A stretch of 64,000 bases of DNA. Source: JBBWZH01 sp035544115. Lineage in GTDB: Bacteria > Actinomycetota > Actinomycetes > Mycobacteriales > CADCTP01. The notes beneath the pieces are model-generated. The model saw only the letters and a list, made by a program, of their open reading frames with translations. It did no database searches and was not told where the DNA came from. The position numbers and the translations under genes are program-made. Each line of letters begins with the position of its first letter. Within the stretch, counting starts at the first letter, position 1. The stretch lies in the NCBI GenBank assembly GCA_963714145.1, contig OY970235.1, positions 8,308,001-8,372,000 on the forward strand, written 5' to 3'. Below are positions 26,138-35,585 of the stretch, one piece after another.

Positions 26138-27264
26138 CTGGCCGCCGCCTCCCACCTGTCGGGCAGTTGGTCGGCGCGGGAGACCACGAGGGCCGCGGTG
26201 TCCTCGGGCACGGCGTCGGCGTCGGCCGGGCGAGGCACGAGCGCGCACACCGAGAACCTGGCTGCGCTGGCGCGCAGCCGGAGCAGGTCGGCGCTGTCCG
26301 AGCCGGTCACCACCCCGGTCACGAGCAGCACGGTGGCGTTTCTGGTCGGTAGCGCCGGGTCGTAGAGGCGCGACCGTTGCCCGGTGAGCTGCACGCGGCT
26401 GAGGAAGTCCAGCGCGTCGTCACGGTCCAGCCGCTCCCCCGATGCTCCGGCCCGGCCGCCGTCGGGGGTGGCGATCACCAGTGCGAGGTCGTGCCGACCG
26501 GCGAGGTCGAGCACAGATGCGACGACCTCGACAGCGTCCTCGAACCGGTCCTCGCTGTAGCCGGCCGCGCGGTTGTCCAGCAACACCGTCAACGTCGGGA
26601 TGCTGCTGTCGCGGTAGACCCGGACCTGCGGCCGCCCCGTCCGGGCGCTGCTCAGCCAGTGGATCTTGCGATGGTCGTCACCGATGACGTACTCCCGCAG
26701 CCCGTGAAAGACGCTGCTCCCGAACGGGATCTGCTGGCTGGAGCCGTCCAGGCTGGCCCGCACCCCGCCGGGCAACGCGTCCAGGAAGTGCGAGCGAGGG
26801 TGCACGGTGAACGTCGCCCGCCCGCCGAGATCGTCGGTGGCCCGGGCCAGCCCGAACGCGTCGCCGCGGCGTGCGGTCAGCGGACCCAGCGGGAAGACGC
26901 CGCGCCGGTCGGTGGGCAGCGGGTACGTCGTCGGGATGGTCTCTCCGGCGGCCAACCGGGGGATTGCGAGCGCCACCTCCAGGCCGGCGCGGCGGTCGAC
27001 AACCTCCAGCGCCGGGCTGCGCCGGGATCGGACGTTGGTCACCGCTAGCACCCCGACGCACGATTCCCCGCGCTGCACGGTGGCGGGCTCGATCCATCGC
27101 CGCACCGTTACCCGGAACGGCACCAGCACCCACAGCCACGCCAGCAGCGGCAGCGCCACCGCTGGGACGGCGAGGACGGCCAGCTCGGTGGCACGGGTCC
27201 ACAAGGTCGTTACGGCCAGCGCGACGCCGGCGACCAGCAGGCCCCAGCCGCGGGAGGTCAGCAC
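26134..27264 (-). CDS. DUF58 domain protein
   Basis: 376 residues. Two N-terminal hydrophobic helices (WGLLVAGVALAVTTLW; AVLAVPAVALPLLAWLWVLV) are followed by a beta-rich region and the DUF58 motif FHGLREYVIGDDHRKIHW, then a von Willebrand A-like part (TVLLDNRAAGYSEDRFEDAV). DUF58 proteins occur with MoxR ATPases and TgpA-like proteins as a conserved operon. They are thought to be clients or anchors of the ATPase at the membrane. It starts 9 bases after the moxR stop and overlaps the next gene by 4 bases. Confidence 0.9.
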   Translation of the reverse strand: MLTSRGWGLLVAGVALAVTTLWTRATELAVLAVPAVALPLLAWLWVLVPFRVTVRRWIEPATVQRGESCVGVLAVTNVRSRRSPALEVVDRRAGLEVALAIPRLAAGETIPTTYPLPTDRRGVFPLGPLTARRGDAFGLARATDDLGGRATFTVHPRSHFLDALPGGVRASLDGSSQQIPFGSSVFHGLREYVIGDDHRKIHWLSSARTGRPQVRVYRDSSIPTLTVLLDNRAAGYSEDRFEDAVEVVASVLDLAGRHDLALVIATPDGGRAGASGERLDRDDALDFLSRVQLTGQRSRLYDPALPTRNATVLLVTGVVTGSDSADLLRLRASAARFSVCALVPRPADADAVPEDTAALVVSRADQLPDRWEAAAR

Positions 27265-27273
27265 GGGCGCACC

Positions 27274-28314
27274 TCAGCCGGCGGCGGGCCGGACCGTGCC
27301 GGGACCCGGCATCGGCAGTGTGGCCAGCACATCCCGCAGGGCGACCGCTGGGTCGCGGCCCTCCCGCAACGCGCCGGGCGTGGCGATCATCCGGTGCGCC
27401 AGCACCGGCTGGGCGAGTAGAGCCAGGTCCTCCGGGATCACGTACGCCCGACCCTCCAGGACCGCGCAAGCCCGCGCGGCCGCCAGCAGTGCGATGCCTG
27501 CCCGTGGGCTCGCACCCAGTCGCAAGTCGGTTGCCTTGCGGGTCGCCGCGCACAGGTCCGCGATGTAGCCGTATAGCGCGTCGTGTACGTCGATCCGTTT
27601 CACGATGCCGACCGCCCAGAGGACCGCGTCCGGCCCGGCCACCGGCCTGAGTCGCTCCGGGGAGCGGGTGGCCGATCCCCGGAGAATGTCGACCTCGGTC
27701 TCCCTGGACGGATATCCGATCGAGAGCCGCATCATGAAGCGGTCCAGTTGGGCCTCCGGCAGCCGGTAGGTCCCGTCCATCTCGACCGGGTTCTGGGTGG
27801 CGAGGACGGAGAACGGCAGCGGCACCGGATGGGTGCTGCGGTCGACCGTGACCTGCCGCTCGGCCATGACTTCCAGCAATGCCGACTGGGTTTTCGGCGA
27901 CGCCCGGTTGATCTCATCGGCGAGCACGATGTGCGCGAATATCGGTCCTTGCCGGAAGTCGAACGTTCCCTCGTCCTGCCGGTACACCAAGCCGCCGGTC
28001 ACATCCGCAGGCAAGAGGTCGGGAGTGAACTGAATCCGGCCCATCCGGCCGCCGATCGAGGCTGCCAACGCGCGCGCGAGGGACGTCTTGCCCAGCCCAG
28101 GAACGTCCTCTACCAGCACATGTCCCTCGGCGAGCAAGGCAATCACAGCCAATCGGACGGCATCCGGCTTGCCTCGAATCACCTCGCCGACAGTTGCCTG
28201 GATCGCCATGCCCAAACGGGCAACCCCGGCGATCTCCTGCCCAGTGGGTGTCCCCGCAGCAGTGGCGCTCACGACACTTGCCCCCATATCGCAGTCGTAC
28301 GCAGCGTCACCCAC
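27274..28314 (-). CDS. MoxR-family AAA+ ATPase
   Basis: 346 residues; ATG 28284 (MGASVVSATAAG) is an alternative start. Walker A is GLGKTS in HVLVEDVPGLGKTSLARAL, Walker B is VLADEINRASPKTQSALLEV, and sensor 1 is FSVLATQNPVEMDGTYRLPE, all diagnostic of MoxR ATPases. These act as chaperones that mature metal-binding or VWA proteins, here the DUF58 partner. First gene of a three-gene operon, divergent from the FN3 gene across 113 bases that must hold both promoters. Confidence 0.93.
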   Translation of the reverse strand: MGDAAYDCDMGASVVSATAAGTPTGQEIAGVARLGMAIQATVGEVIRGKPDAVRLAVIALLAEGHVLVEDVPGLGKTSLARALAASIGGRMGRIQFTPDLLPADVTGGLVYRQDEGTFDFRQGPIFAHIVLADEINRASPKTQSALLEVMAERQVTVDRSTHPVPLPFSVLATQNPVEMDGTYRLPEAQLDRFMMRLSIGYPSRETEVDILRGSATRSPERLRPVAGPDAVLWAVGIVKRIDVHDALYGYIADLCAATRKATDLRLGASPRAGIALLAAARACAVLEGRAYVIPEDLALLAQPVLAHRMIATPGALREGRDPAVALRDVLATLPMPGPGTVRPAAG

Positions 28315-28427
28315 GAGGATAAGCAGTCCGGAGTCGATCCGTCAGAAGGTTTTGCAGGACGGGAATTCAGGCTCGACAACTCGGGCCGCGCGACTACGAT
28401 CGGTCAAGGGCGGAGGTTCGTACGGGC

Positions 28428-30740
28428 GTGCACGGGGCGGGGGCAATAGTGAGCCGATGGCCACGTCCAACTCGGGATGTCGCGCACGAAGATCCGGGCG
28501 CCACACAATTGCGCGACACGATATCGGGGAGTCGGCGATCGGGTGGTTTGCTGAGCGTCGGGCTCGTCGTCACCGTGCTCGGTGGCCTGGTGGCCACGTT
28601 GCTCGGCGGCGGCCTAGCCACCCGGCACAGCGACATCCTCGACGGCAACACCTGGGTTACGGCGGCCCACGACGGCATCGAGCGACTGCTCCGGATCAAT
28701 CCCGGTTCCGGCGAGGTGGACGTCGAGGCGCCCTCGCCACTGGGCAAGGGCGCCGAGCCCCAACTGGAGCAGTCCAACGTCACGACCGCTGTCGTCGATG
28801 CCAACAGTGGTGCCACGTTCGTCTGGGACGCCGTCGGTGGGCGCTGGCAGAAGTCGATCACGACGGTGTCCGGTAGGACTCGGCTGCATCTGAGCAGCAC
28901 CGGCGCGTTCACCGTCGATGCCGGCAGCGGCACGGTGCAGGAGTTGGAGCCGACCCGGCTGGCCCCGCTCGGTCGGCCGGTCCAGCTCGGATCCGCGGTG
29001 AGCGATTCGACGGTGGACGGCAGCGGTCGGCTCTGGCTGGCGTTGCCGGCAGCCCACCGGGTTGCCGCGGTGCAGCCCGGCGCCGACGGCCCGGCCGTCC
29101 AGCAGCAGTTCCAGCTGCCGACCTCGGGTGAGCCGCTGGAGCTGACCGCACTACGGTCCGGTGTGCTGGCCACCGACCCGGCAGGGCGCTCGGCCTACCG
29201 GCTGCTACCCGGTCGCGGTGCCGCGGAACGGATCGACGGGGTGAGCGCCGGGCGAGGATCGGTCAGTGCGGTCAGCAGCGACGACGACACCGGTGCCGTC
29301 CTCGACCGCGACGCCGGCCGCCTGGCCCGGGTAACGCCAGCCGGGGATCAGCGCGCGCGTTCGGTCCCGCTTGGCCCCGGCACCGCCGGACACCGCCTCG
29401 GCCGGCCGGTGGTCTTCGGCGGCCGGATGTACGTGCCGGACTACGACACCGGGCGGGTCCTGCGGGACACCGACAGCGGTGGGTTGGAGTCGGTGCCGCC
29501 CGAGTCCGTGCACGCCGGCAAGGGCAAGTTCGACGTGTTCATCGACGACGGCCGGCTGTGGGTGAACGCGCCCGATGGCGCGAAGGCCTACTCGATCGAC
29601 CCTTCCGGCCACGTCGTTCCCGTCACGAAGTTCGAGCCGCGCCCGATCCCGCCGCCGGGATCCACGTCGACTCCGCCGAAGCCCCGCAAGCCCCCTGCGC
29701 CAACGCCGACGCGCACGACGCCGACGCCACCGGTTCGCACGCCGGAGCCACCTTCCAGCCGACCGCCACCACCGGCAGCAACACCGACGCCGACCCCGCC
29801 GCGGAGCACGACCCCGCCGGAGCCGCCCAAGCGGCCGACGTCGAGCCCGACTCCCGTCCAGCCACCCGGTGCGCCGAGGATCACCGCGGTGGCTCCCGGC
29901 GACGGCTCCCTGACCGTGACCTGGCGTCCGCCATCGCCGCCCGCCCGCATCACCGGCTACACCGTGACCTGGCTCGGCCCCGACGGTGCGTCGCGGGACG
30001 CGTCGGTTGCTGCGACGGCACGCACGTTCACCATCACCGGCCTCACCAACGGCGCGGTCTACACCATCACGGTGCAGGCTACCGGCGCAGGAGGCGGGAG
30101 CCCGCAGGCAAGAGCCACGGGCACGCCGCTCACCACCCCCGGGCCCGACCTGCGGGCCGCGCGGGCCACCGGGCACGGACAGATCACCGTGGACTATGGC
30201 GTCGCCGAGAACGGCAGCGGCGCGGTCAGTTGCCGGATCCTGGTCAGCGGCACCGAGGTGTGGTCCGGCGGCTGCGGCGGCGACGGCACCCAGGTCGTCA
30301 ACGGCCTCGCCGACGACACCAGCTACGACGTCACGCTGGAAGTGCGGAACGCGCAGGGGGCGGTGTCGTCACCGCCGCGGTCAGTACGTACCTGGGGCCC
30401 GATTCGGGTCACCATCAGCAAGGGTGGTTCCGCGATTGGTGCCGGAGAACCCCCCGACGAGTGCACCGACCCGTCCTGCGCGTGGATCACCGTCCACATC
30501 GAGAACGGCACTCCCGGCCACTCGTACCCGATGAGCGCGAACGACACCGGTCCGGTCCAGCCGAGCCACTATCCGACCAGGTCGATCACTCCGGACGCCA
30601 GCGGTCAGGCAACCATCAGTGGGCAGGGCCAGACCTACTTCTTCGGCTACCGGAACCGCCAGGTCTGGGCGATCATTGACGTCAACGGCGACGGCTTCGG
30701 CGGCGCCGACGACATCGAGTCCCAGCACTTCACCTGGTGA
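28428..30740 (+). CDS. Beta-propeller/fibronectin III exported protein
   Basis: 770 residues from GTG 28428, or 762 from GTG 28452, which has a better GGGGG site. One membrane anchor lies at about 40-62 (GGLLSVGLVVTVLGGLVATL). Residues about 75-400 have repeated blades of the type LVSxDGxLWVxxP (GSGRLWLALPAAHRV; DDGRLWVNAPDGA), so a beta-propeller. A long Pro/Thr linker (about 405-480) leads to two FN3 domains (ITAVAPGDGSLTVTWRPPS; GQITVDYGVAENGSGAVSC) and a C-terminal domain with DVNGDGFGGADD, a possible calcium site. It is followed 8 bases later by the FHA-FtsK gene and is probably an outer part of that secretion machine. Confidence 0.8.
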   Translation: MHGAGAIVSRWPRPTRDVAHEDPGATQLRDTISGSRRSGGLLSVGLVVTVLGGLVATLLGGGLATRHSDILDGNTWVTAAHDGIERLLRINPGSGEVDVEAPSPLGKGAEPQLEQSNVTTAVVDANSGATFVWDAVGGRWQKSITTVSGRTRLHLSSTGAFTVDAGSGTVQELEPTRLAPLGRPVQLGSAVSDSTVDGSGRLWLALPAAHRVAAVQPGADGPAVQQQFQLPTSGEPLELTALRSGVLATDPAGRSAYRLLPGRGAAERIDGVSAGRGSVSAVSSDDDTGAVLDRDAGRLARVTPAGDQRARSVPLGPGTAGHRLGRPVVFGGRMYVPDYDTGRVLRDTDSGGLESVPPESVHAGKGKFDVFIDDGRLWVNAPDGAKAYSIDPSGHVVPVTKFEPRPIPPPGSTSTPPKPRKPPAPTPTRTTPTPPVRTPEPPSSRPPPPAATPTPTPPRSTTPPEPPKRPTSSPTPVQPPGAPRITAVAPGDGSLTVTWRPPSPPARITGYTVTWLGPDGASRDASVAATARTFTITGLTNGAVYTITVQATGAGGGSPQARATGTPLTTPGPDLRAARATGHGQITVDYGVAENGSGAVSCRILVSGTEVWSGGCGGDGTQVVNGLADDTSYDVTLEVRNAQGAVSSPPRSVRTWGPIRVTISKGGSAIGAGEPPDECTDPSCAWITVHIENGTPGHSYPMSANDTGPVQPSHYPTRSITPDASGQATISGQGQTYFFGYRNRQVWAIIDVNGDGFGGADDIESQHFTW

Positions 30741-30747
30741 CCCGCCC

Positions 30748-33700
30748 GTGACGTTCCTGCGGTGCACCGTGCTGGACCCGGCCGCCGGCGCCGCGCACGA
30801 CGTCGAGCTGGACGTCGAGCCGGAGACGACGATCACCTCCGTGCTCGCCGCACTGCCGGTCAGCGTCGCCGGCCGACCCGCCTACGCCGGGCCCGTGCTG
30901 CTCAATCCGCGGGACACCGTCGCCGAGTCTCCGCTGACCGCCGGCTGCCTGATCTGTGTCGGCGAGCCGGTCGCCGACCACCGCGTGGTCCCCGGAGACG
31001 CCGGCGGCGTGCTGCGCGTGGTCGCCGGGCCGGACCTGGGCCGCTGGATCTGGGTCGCCGCCGGCGGCGGTGCGACCGTCGGCCGCGGCGACCGGGCCGA
31101 CCTGCTGCTCACCGACCCCCAGGTGTCGCGGCTGCACGCCGAGATCATCCTCGCCACGCCCCCGCAGCTCGGCGCGACACTGCGTGACCGCGACTCGGCC
31201 AACGGCACGGCGATGGCGGGTGCCGCGATCCAGGGCGAGGCGGAACTGCCGGACGGCGGCGTGTTCGAGCTCGGATCGACGCTGGTCCAGTGGATGCCGC
31301 TGGAACGGGTCGACCGGGGCTGGCGCCGTGCGCCGGACGGGCGGATCGAATTCACCCGCCGTTTCCACAGCGCCCCGACAGCCAAGCCGGTCACCGTCGA
31401 CCTGCCGTCGGCGCCCACCTCATCCGGCCGTGGCCGGGCGGCCCTCCTGGTCAGCCTCGGCGGGCCGCTCCTGCTCGGGCTGATGATGGTCACCCTCACC
31501 AGGAACCTGTCGTTCCTGCTGATGACCCTGATGGCACCGGTGACCGCCGGAGTCCAGCAGACCGTCGAACGGCGCGGCCGCCGCGCCCGGGACGCCGAGT
31601 ACGCCGGGGACCAAGCCAGGGCAGCCGCCCAGATCGCCACTGCGGTGACCGCCGAGGAGCAGGTACGACGGCTGAACGACCCGGACGAACTGTCTCTCGC
31701 GCTGTGCGCGCTCGGCGCGCTCCCGCGCCTGTGGACCAAGCGGCTCGGCGGGCCCGACGCGCTGACCGTACGGGTCGGCGTGCGGGACGATCCGGCCTCG
31801 GTCGAACTGCGCGGCGAGAAGTGGGACGGCCTGCACTCGCCGCAGCTGCGGGCCGTCCCGGTGACCGTAGACCTGCGCGAGACGGGGGTCCTCGGCGTCG
31901 TCGGCGACCCCGTCGCGGCCGAGGGCCTGGCGCGCTGGATCATGGTGCAGCTGGCGACCCGGCGCTCTCCGGAGGACCTGTCCGTCGTCGTCCTGAGCAG
32001 CGACGACGGCGCACACCTGCGCTGGACCCGCTGGCTGCCGCACCTGGACGCGGGCACGGACGGCGACGCGCCGTGCCGGATCGGGGTGACCCGTGAGTCC
32101 CGCGCGCACCGGGTCGAAGAGCTGCGCCGGCTGGTGGACGCCCGGGACCGCGCTCGGCGGGACGGCGGCCGGCCCGTCACGTTCGACAGCGACGTGGTGG
32201 TGGTCCTGGACGGTGCGCGCGACCTGCGGGACCTCAGCGGCATGCGGACGGTCCTGTCCCACGGGCCGGACGTCGGCGTCTATCCGATCTGCATCGACCG
32301 CACCGATATCAACGAGTGCCGCGGCCGGGTCACCGTGGACGCCGATGGCGGCATGGAGCTGATCCGCCGCTTCACTGACCCGGCGGAAACCGCCACCGCG
32401 GAGAGCACCACGCTGGACGATGCCGAGCGGATCGCCCGGCTGCTGGCCCCGCTCCGGGATCGGGCGCACGCCTCCGCCAGTGAGGGCGCGATCCCGTACC
32501 CGCTGCGCTACCTCGACCTGGTCGACATCGACGAGCCGACCCCGGAGGCTGTGCTGCGGCTGTGGGGCGACCACCCGGGGCCAACCATGCAGGTGCCGCT
32601 GGGCGCCGATGAGCGCGGCACCGTGTCGATCGACCTGGTACGGCAGGGTCCGCACACGATGCTCGGCGGCGCGACCGGCGCCGGGAAGAGCGTCCTGCTC
32701 CAGACGCTCATCACGTCCCTGCTGGTGTTCAACCGGCCGGACGAGCTGAACCTGGTGCTGGTCGACTTCAAGGGCGGCGGCGCGTTCCTGCCGTTCGAGA
32801 ACTGTCCGCACGTGGTGAGCCTGATCCTCTCGACCGGCGGCGACGGCGACACCTTCGGCCCGGCCGACGCCGACCGGGTGCTCGCCTCGATCCGCGCCGA
32901 GGTCGCGCGCCGCGAACGGCTGCTGGCCCGGTACGGCGGGGAGATCGACGACTATCTGCGCCGGCGGCCCGCGGACCAGCCGCCGCTGCCGCGGCTGCTG
33001 ATGGTCTTCGACGAGTTCGCCCGGGTGCTGGACGTGTCCCGCGGCTTCGTCCAGGAACTGGTCAACGTCGCCGGCAAGGGCCGATCGCTCGGCATGCACC
33101 TGCTGCTGGCCACCCAGTCCCTGCAGGGCAAGCTCACCGCGGAGATGAAGAACAACATCGACCTGCGCATCTCACTGCGGCAGAACCAGCCCGAGCAGAG
33201 CACCGAGGTGCTCGACGTCCCCGACGCCGTCGGCATCCCGGGCCGGCTCCGCGGCCGCGGCCTGATCCTGTGCACGAAGGACGAGCCGCCGCTGGCCCGG
33301 CCGTTCCAGTCCGGCTACCTGGGCGATCCGCCGGCCGGCACCGGGACACCGCCCGCGCGGGCGCGCATCGTCGACTGGCCGGCCGTCGGCGACTCGCGGC
33401 CACCGGAGGAGAAGCCGGCTGCGGCCGGCGTCACCGACCAGAGCCTCCTGATCAGCGCGATCGAACGCGCCGCCGCCCGCCTTTCGTTGCCCCGGCCGTT
33501 CCGCCCGCTCCTGCCCCCGCTCCCCGCGGCCGTCCCGCTGTCACAGCTGACCGAACTGGCCACCGAAACTCTGCCCGCTGACGCCGTGCCCTTCGGCCTC
33601 GCAGACGACCCCGCCGGTCAGGCCCAACCCGCCGAGCATCTCTGCCTGACCGGCGACCGCCGCCTGATGATCGCCGGCGGCCCGCAGTCCGGCCGCACCA

Positions 33701-35058
33701 CCGCCGTACGCGCCCTCATCCATGCCGCCACACTCCGCTTCCCGCCCTCCGACCTGCACATGTACGTCCTGGAACGTGACCCGGCGGGCCTGTCGGTGTA
33801 CGCGGACCTCCCGCACTGCGGCGGCGTCTTCGGCCCCGCCGAGCCCGACCGGATCCGCCGGTTCATCACCTGGCTGGACGGCGAGGTTGACCGCCGCCAG
33901 GCGACGCAGTATGCGGACGACGCTCGGCCACCGACGCTGCTGGTCCTCATCGACGGCTGGGAACTGCTGCACGACCCCAGCGACCAGACCTCCATCGAGA
34001 CCTCGCTGGTCCGCATGATGCGGGAAGTGATCAAGACCGGACCGAAGGTCGGCGTGCACGTCGTCGTCACCTGCGACCGCGGCCCCTTCGCCACCAAACC
34101 CGCCGACCTGTTCGACACCCGCCTAGTGCTGCGATTCCCGTCCGAGGACGTGCTACGCGGCGTGCTCCGCTCCGGGACCGCGCTGCCCGCCCGGATCCCC
34201 GGCCGCGCCGTCAACGCCGGCTCCGGCCGGCACATCCAGATCGCCCAACCCAGCGAGCCGCCGGAAGCCCTGGTGGGTCGCCTCTCTACGGCCGGCGTCC
34301 CGCCCGCCCGCGCACCCCGCCGGTTCCCGCCGCTGCCACGGATCGTGCACGCCGCGGACGTCAAACGCCCCGACGGCGTCTCCGCCGGCTGGGTACCACT
34401 CGGCATCGGCGGCCCTGATCTCGAGCCCGTCGGCGTCGACCTCTTCGCCGGCCCCCAAACCCTGCTCGTCTCCGGGCCACCCGGCTCCGGCCGCTCCACC
34501 GCCGCAGCCACCGCCGTCCACGCCCTATCCGCCCACGGCGTCGGCTGCGTCGTCCTCTGCACCCCCCGCTCGCCCCTCACCGCCTGGCTCGCCGGCCGCC
34601 CGAACGTCTCAGTCCTGCGAGGACCGACCTTGACCGACGAAGTCGTACGTCAGGCCGCCACCGCCCTGGGCACCGACCACCTGGTCGTCGTCGTCGACGA
34701 CTGCGACCAGATCACCGTCGTCGAAACCACAAAGTCCTTCGAACAACTCCCCACCCTACTAGCCGAAGCCACCACCCCCGACCGCCTCGGCCGCATGGGC
34801 CTAATCCTCTGCGGCGACGCCATGCCCCTGATCGACGGCCCCCGCCGCTCCCTCACCCCCGTCACCCGCCACGCCCTCACCGAAGGCGCCCGCGTCTTGC
34901 TGAATCCGACAGCAGCCCGCGTCGCGCGCGAACACGGGATGATTTTGGAAGCCGATCAATTCGTCGTCGGCGCACCCGGTCGCGGATTCTTCCATGTAAA
35001 TGCGATTTCCCTGCATCTTAAGATGATTGGTATGGGATCATTCCGCGAGGCAGTCTAG
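30748..35058 (+). CDS. eccC: EccC/EssC-like FHA-FtsK type VII secretion ATPase
   Basis: 1436 residues from GTG 30748. An N-terminal ubiquitin-like domain (1-70) is followed by an FHA domain (about 85-190: TVGRGDRADLLLTDPQVSRL, then DSANGT) that would bind phosphothreonine, perhaps made by the kinase at 22.5 kb. Two membrane helices follow (ALLVSLGGPLLLGLMMVTLT; LSFLLMTLMAPVTAGV). Three FtsK/SpoIIIE ATPase domains follow: GGATGAGKSVLLQ with LLMVFDEFA; AGGPQSGRTTAV with LVLIDGWELL; and VSGPPGSGRSTAAA with LVVVVDDCDQ. This is the motor of WXG100 export. No EccB, EccD, EccE or mycosin is nearby. Its TAG stop shares the palindrome CTAG with the convergent immunity gene. Confidence 0.9.
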   Translation: MTFLRCTVLDPAAGAAHDVELDVEPETTITSVLAALPVSVAGRPAYAGPVLLNPRDTVAESPLTAGCLICVGEPVADHRVVPGDAGGVLRVVAGPDLGRWIWVAAGGGATVGRGDRADLLLTDPQVSRLHAEIILATPPQLGATLRDRDSANGTAMAGAAIQGEAELPDGGVFELGSTLVQWMPLERVDRGWRRAPDGRIEFTRRFHSAPTAKPVTVDLPSAPTSSGRGRAALLVSLGGPLLLGLMMVTLTRNLSFLLMTLMAPVTAGVQQTVERRGRRARDAEYAGDQARAAAQIATAVTAEEQVRRLNDPDELSLALCALGALPRLWTKRLGGPDALTVRVGVRDDPASVELRGEKWDGLHSPQLRAVPVTVDLRETGVLGVVGDPVAAEGLARWIMVQLATRRSPEDLSVVVLSSDDGAHLRWTRWLPHLDAGTDGDAPCRIGVTRESRAHRVEELRRLVDARDRARRDGGRPVTFDSDVVVVLDGARDLRDLSGMRTVLSHGPDVGVYPICIDRTDINECRGRVTVDADGGMELIRRFTDPAETATAESTTLDDAERIARLLAPLRDRAHASASEGAIPYPLRYLDLVDIDEPTPEAVLRLWGDHPGPTMQVPLGADERGTVSIDLVRQGPHTMLGGATGAGKSVLLQTLITSLLVFNRPDELNLVLVDFKGGGAFLPFENCPHVVSLILSTGGDGDTFGPADADRVLASIRAEVARRERLLARYGGEIDDYLRRRPADQPPLPRLLMVFDEFARVLDVSRGFVQELVNVAGKGRSLGMHLLLATQSLQGKLTAEMKNNIDLRISLRQNQPEQSTEVLDVPDAVGIPGRLRGRGLILCTKDEPPLARPFQSGYLGDPPAGTGTPPARARIVDWPAVGDSRPPEEKPAAAGVTDQSLLISAIERAAARLSLPRPFRPLLPPLPAAVPLSQLTELATETLPADAVPFGLADDPAGQAQPAEHLCLTGDRRLMIAGGPQSGRTTAVRALIHAATLRFPPSDLHMYVLERDPAGLSVYADLPHCGGVFGPAEPDRIRRFITWLDGEVDRRQATQYADDARPPTLLVLIDGWELLHDPSDQTSIETSLVRMMREVIKTGPKVGVHVVVTCDRGPFATKPADLFDTRLVLRFPSEDVLRGVLRSGTALPARIPGRAVNAGSGRHIQIAQPSEPPEALVGRLSTAGVPPARAPRRFPPLPRIVHAADVKRPDGVSAGWVPLGIGGPDLEPVGVDLFAGPQTLLVSGPPGSGRSTAAATAVHALSAHGVGCVVLCTPRSPLTAWLAGRPNVSVLRGPTLTDEVVRQAATALGTDHLVVVVDDCDQITVVETTKSFEQLPTLLAEATTPDRLGRMGLILCGDAMPLIDGPRRSLTPVTRHALTEGARVLLNPTAARVAREHGMILEADQFVVGAPGRGFFHVNAISLHLKMIGMGSFREAV

Positions 35059-35585
35059 TTAGCGCCGGGAGCCACAGCCAGCGCATCTATGATGCGCTTC
35101 TCCAATTGATGAGGCATCCATACCTGCCACGCCTCGTATTTCGACACATCCTCCGGCTCCAGCAGCTGCGGATCGGTCGCTGGACTCCAGAGCTTTGGAC
35201 GGAAGGTGGGCGACATTATCAGTTGAATTTCGGAGTAGCGAGAATCTCGCTCTTTGTCGTAGTCCCTCGCCTCCGAAAGCAGTGGCCACCGGCCTTTGTC
35301 GATAGGCAGAGAGGATACCGCGACTGGACGGAACAGACGCTCCGCGTTCTCCAGCCGAACAGGGTCAAGTCCCAGATCGCCTACTATGTTGAAAACCTCA
35401 ACGATCAATCCGCCACCGCCCTCGTTACTTATCACACGAAGAAATGCAAAAGGACCCGACCTCGATGAGAAGTCCTTTTTGTAGAAGCGTTTCTGCGGTG
35501 GTTCTCCTGCAAGGAATAGAGGTACAGCGAATATATCTCCCTCTACGTATTGATCTTTGCGCCGCCGGCCGTCTGGGCTAGACAC
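35055..35585 (-). CDS. Imm26-like immunity protein
   Basis: About 176 residues from GTG 35585, preceded by AAGAGG and overlapping the toxin stop by 8 bases; ATG 35606 is an alternative. It opens QYVEGDIFAVPLFLAGE, the GDxFAxPL signature of Imm26 immunity proteins, then FLRVISNEGGGGLIVEVFNI and an acidic C-terminus. It is the last gene of the minus-strand toxin operon and would neutralise the RHS toxin tip. GC is visibly lower than in the toxin core, as expected for an exchangeable tip-immunity cassette. Confidence 0.65.
   Translation of the reverse strand: MSSPDGRRRKDQYVEGDIFAVPLFLAGEPPQKRFYKKDFSSRSGPFAFLRVISNEGGGGLIVEVFNIVGDLGLDPVRLENAERLFRPVAVSSLPIDKGRWPLLSEARDYDKERDSRYSEIQLIMSPTFRPKLWSPATDPQLLEPEDVSKYEAWQVWMPHQLEKRIIDALAVAPGAN

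Noticed and set aside
24782..26365. Plus-strand frame of 527 codons opposite the TgpA-like gene
   Set aside because: Repetitive Gly/Arg composition explained by the third-base bias of the minus-strand gene.
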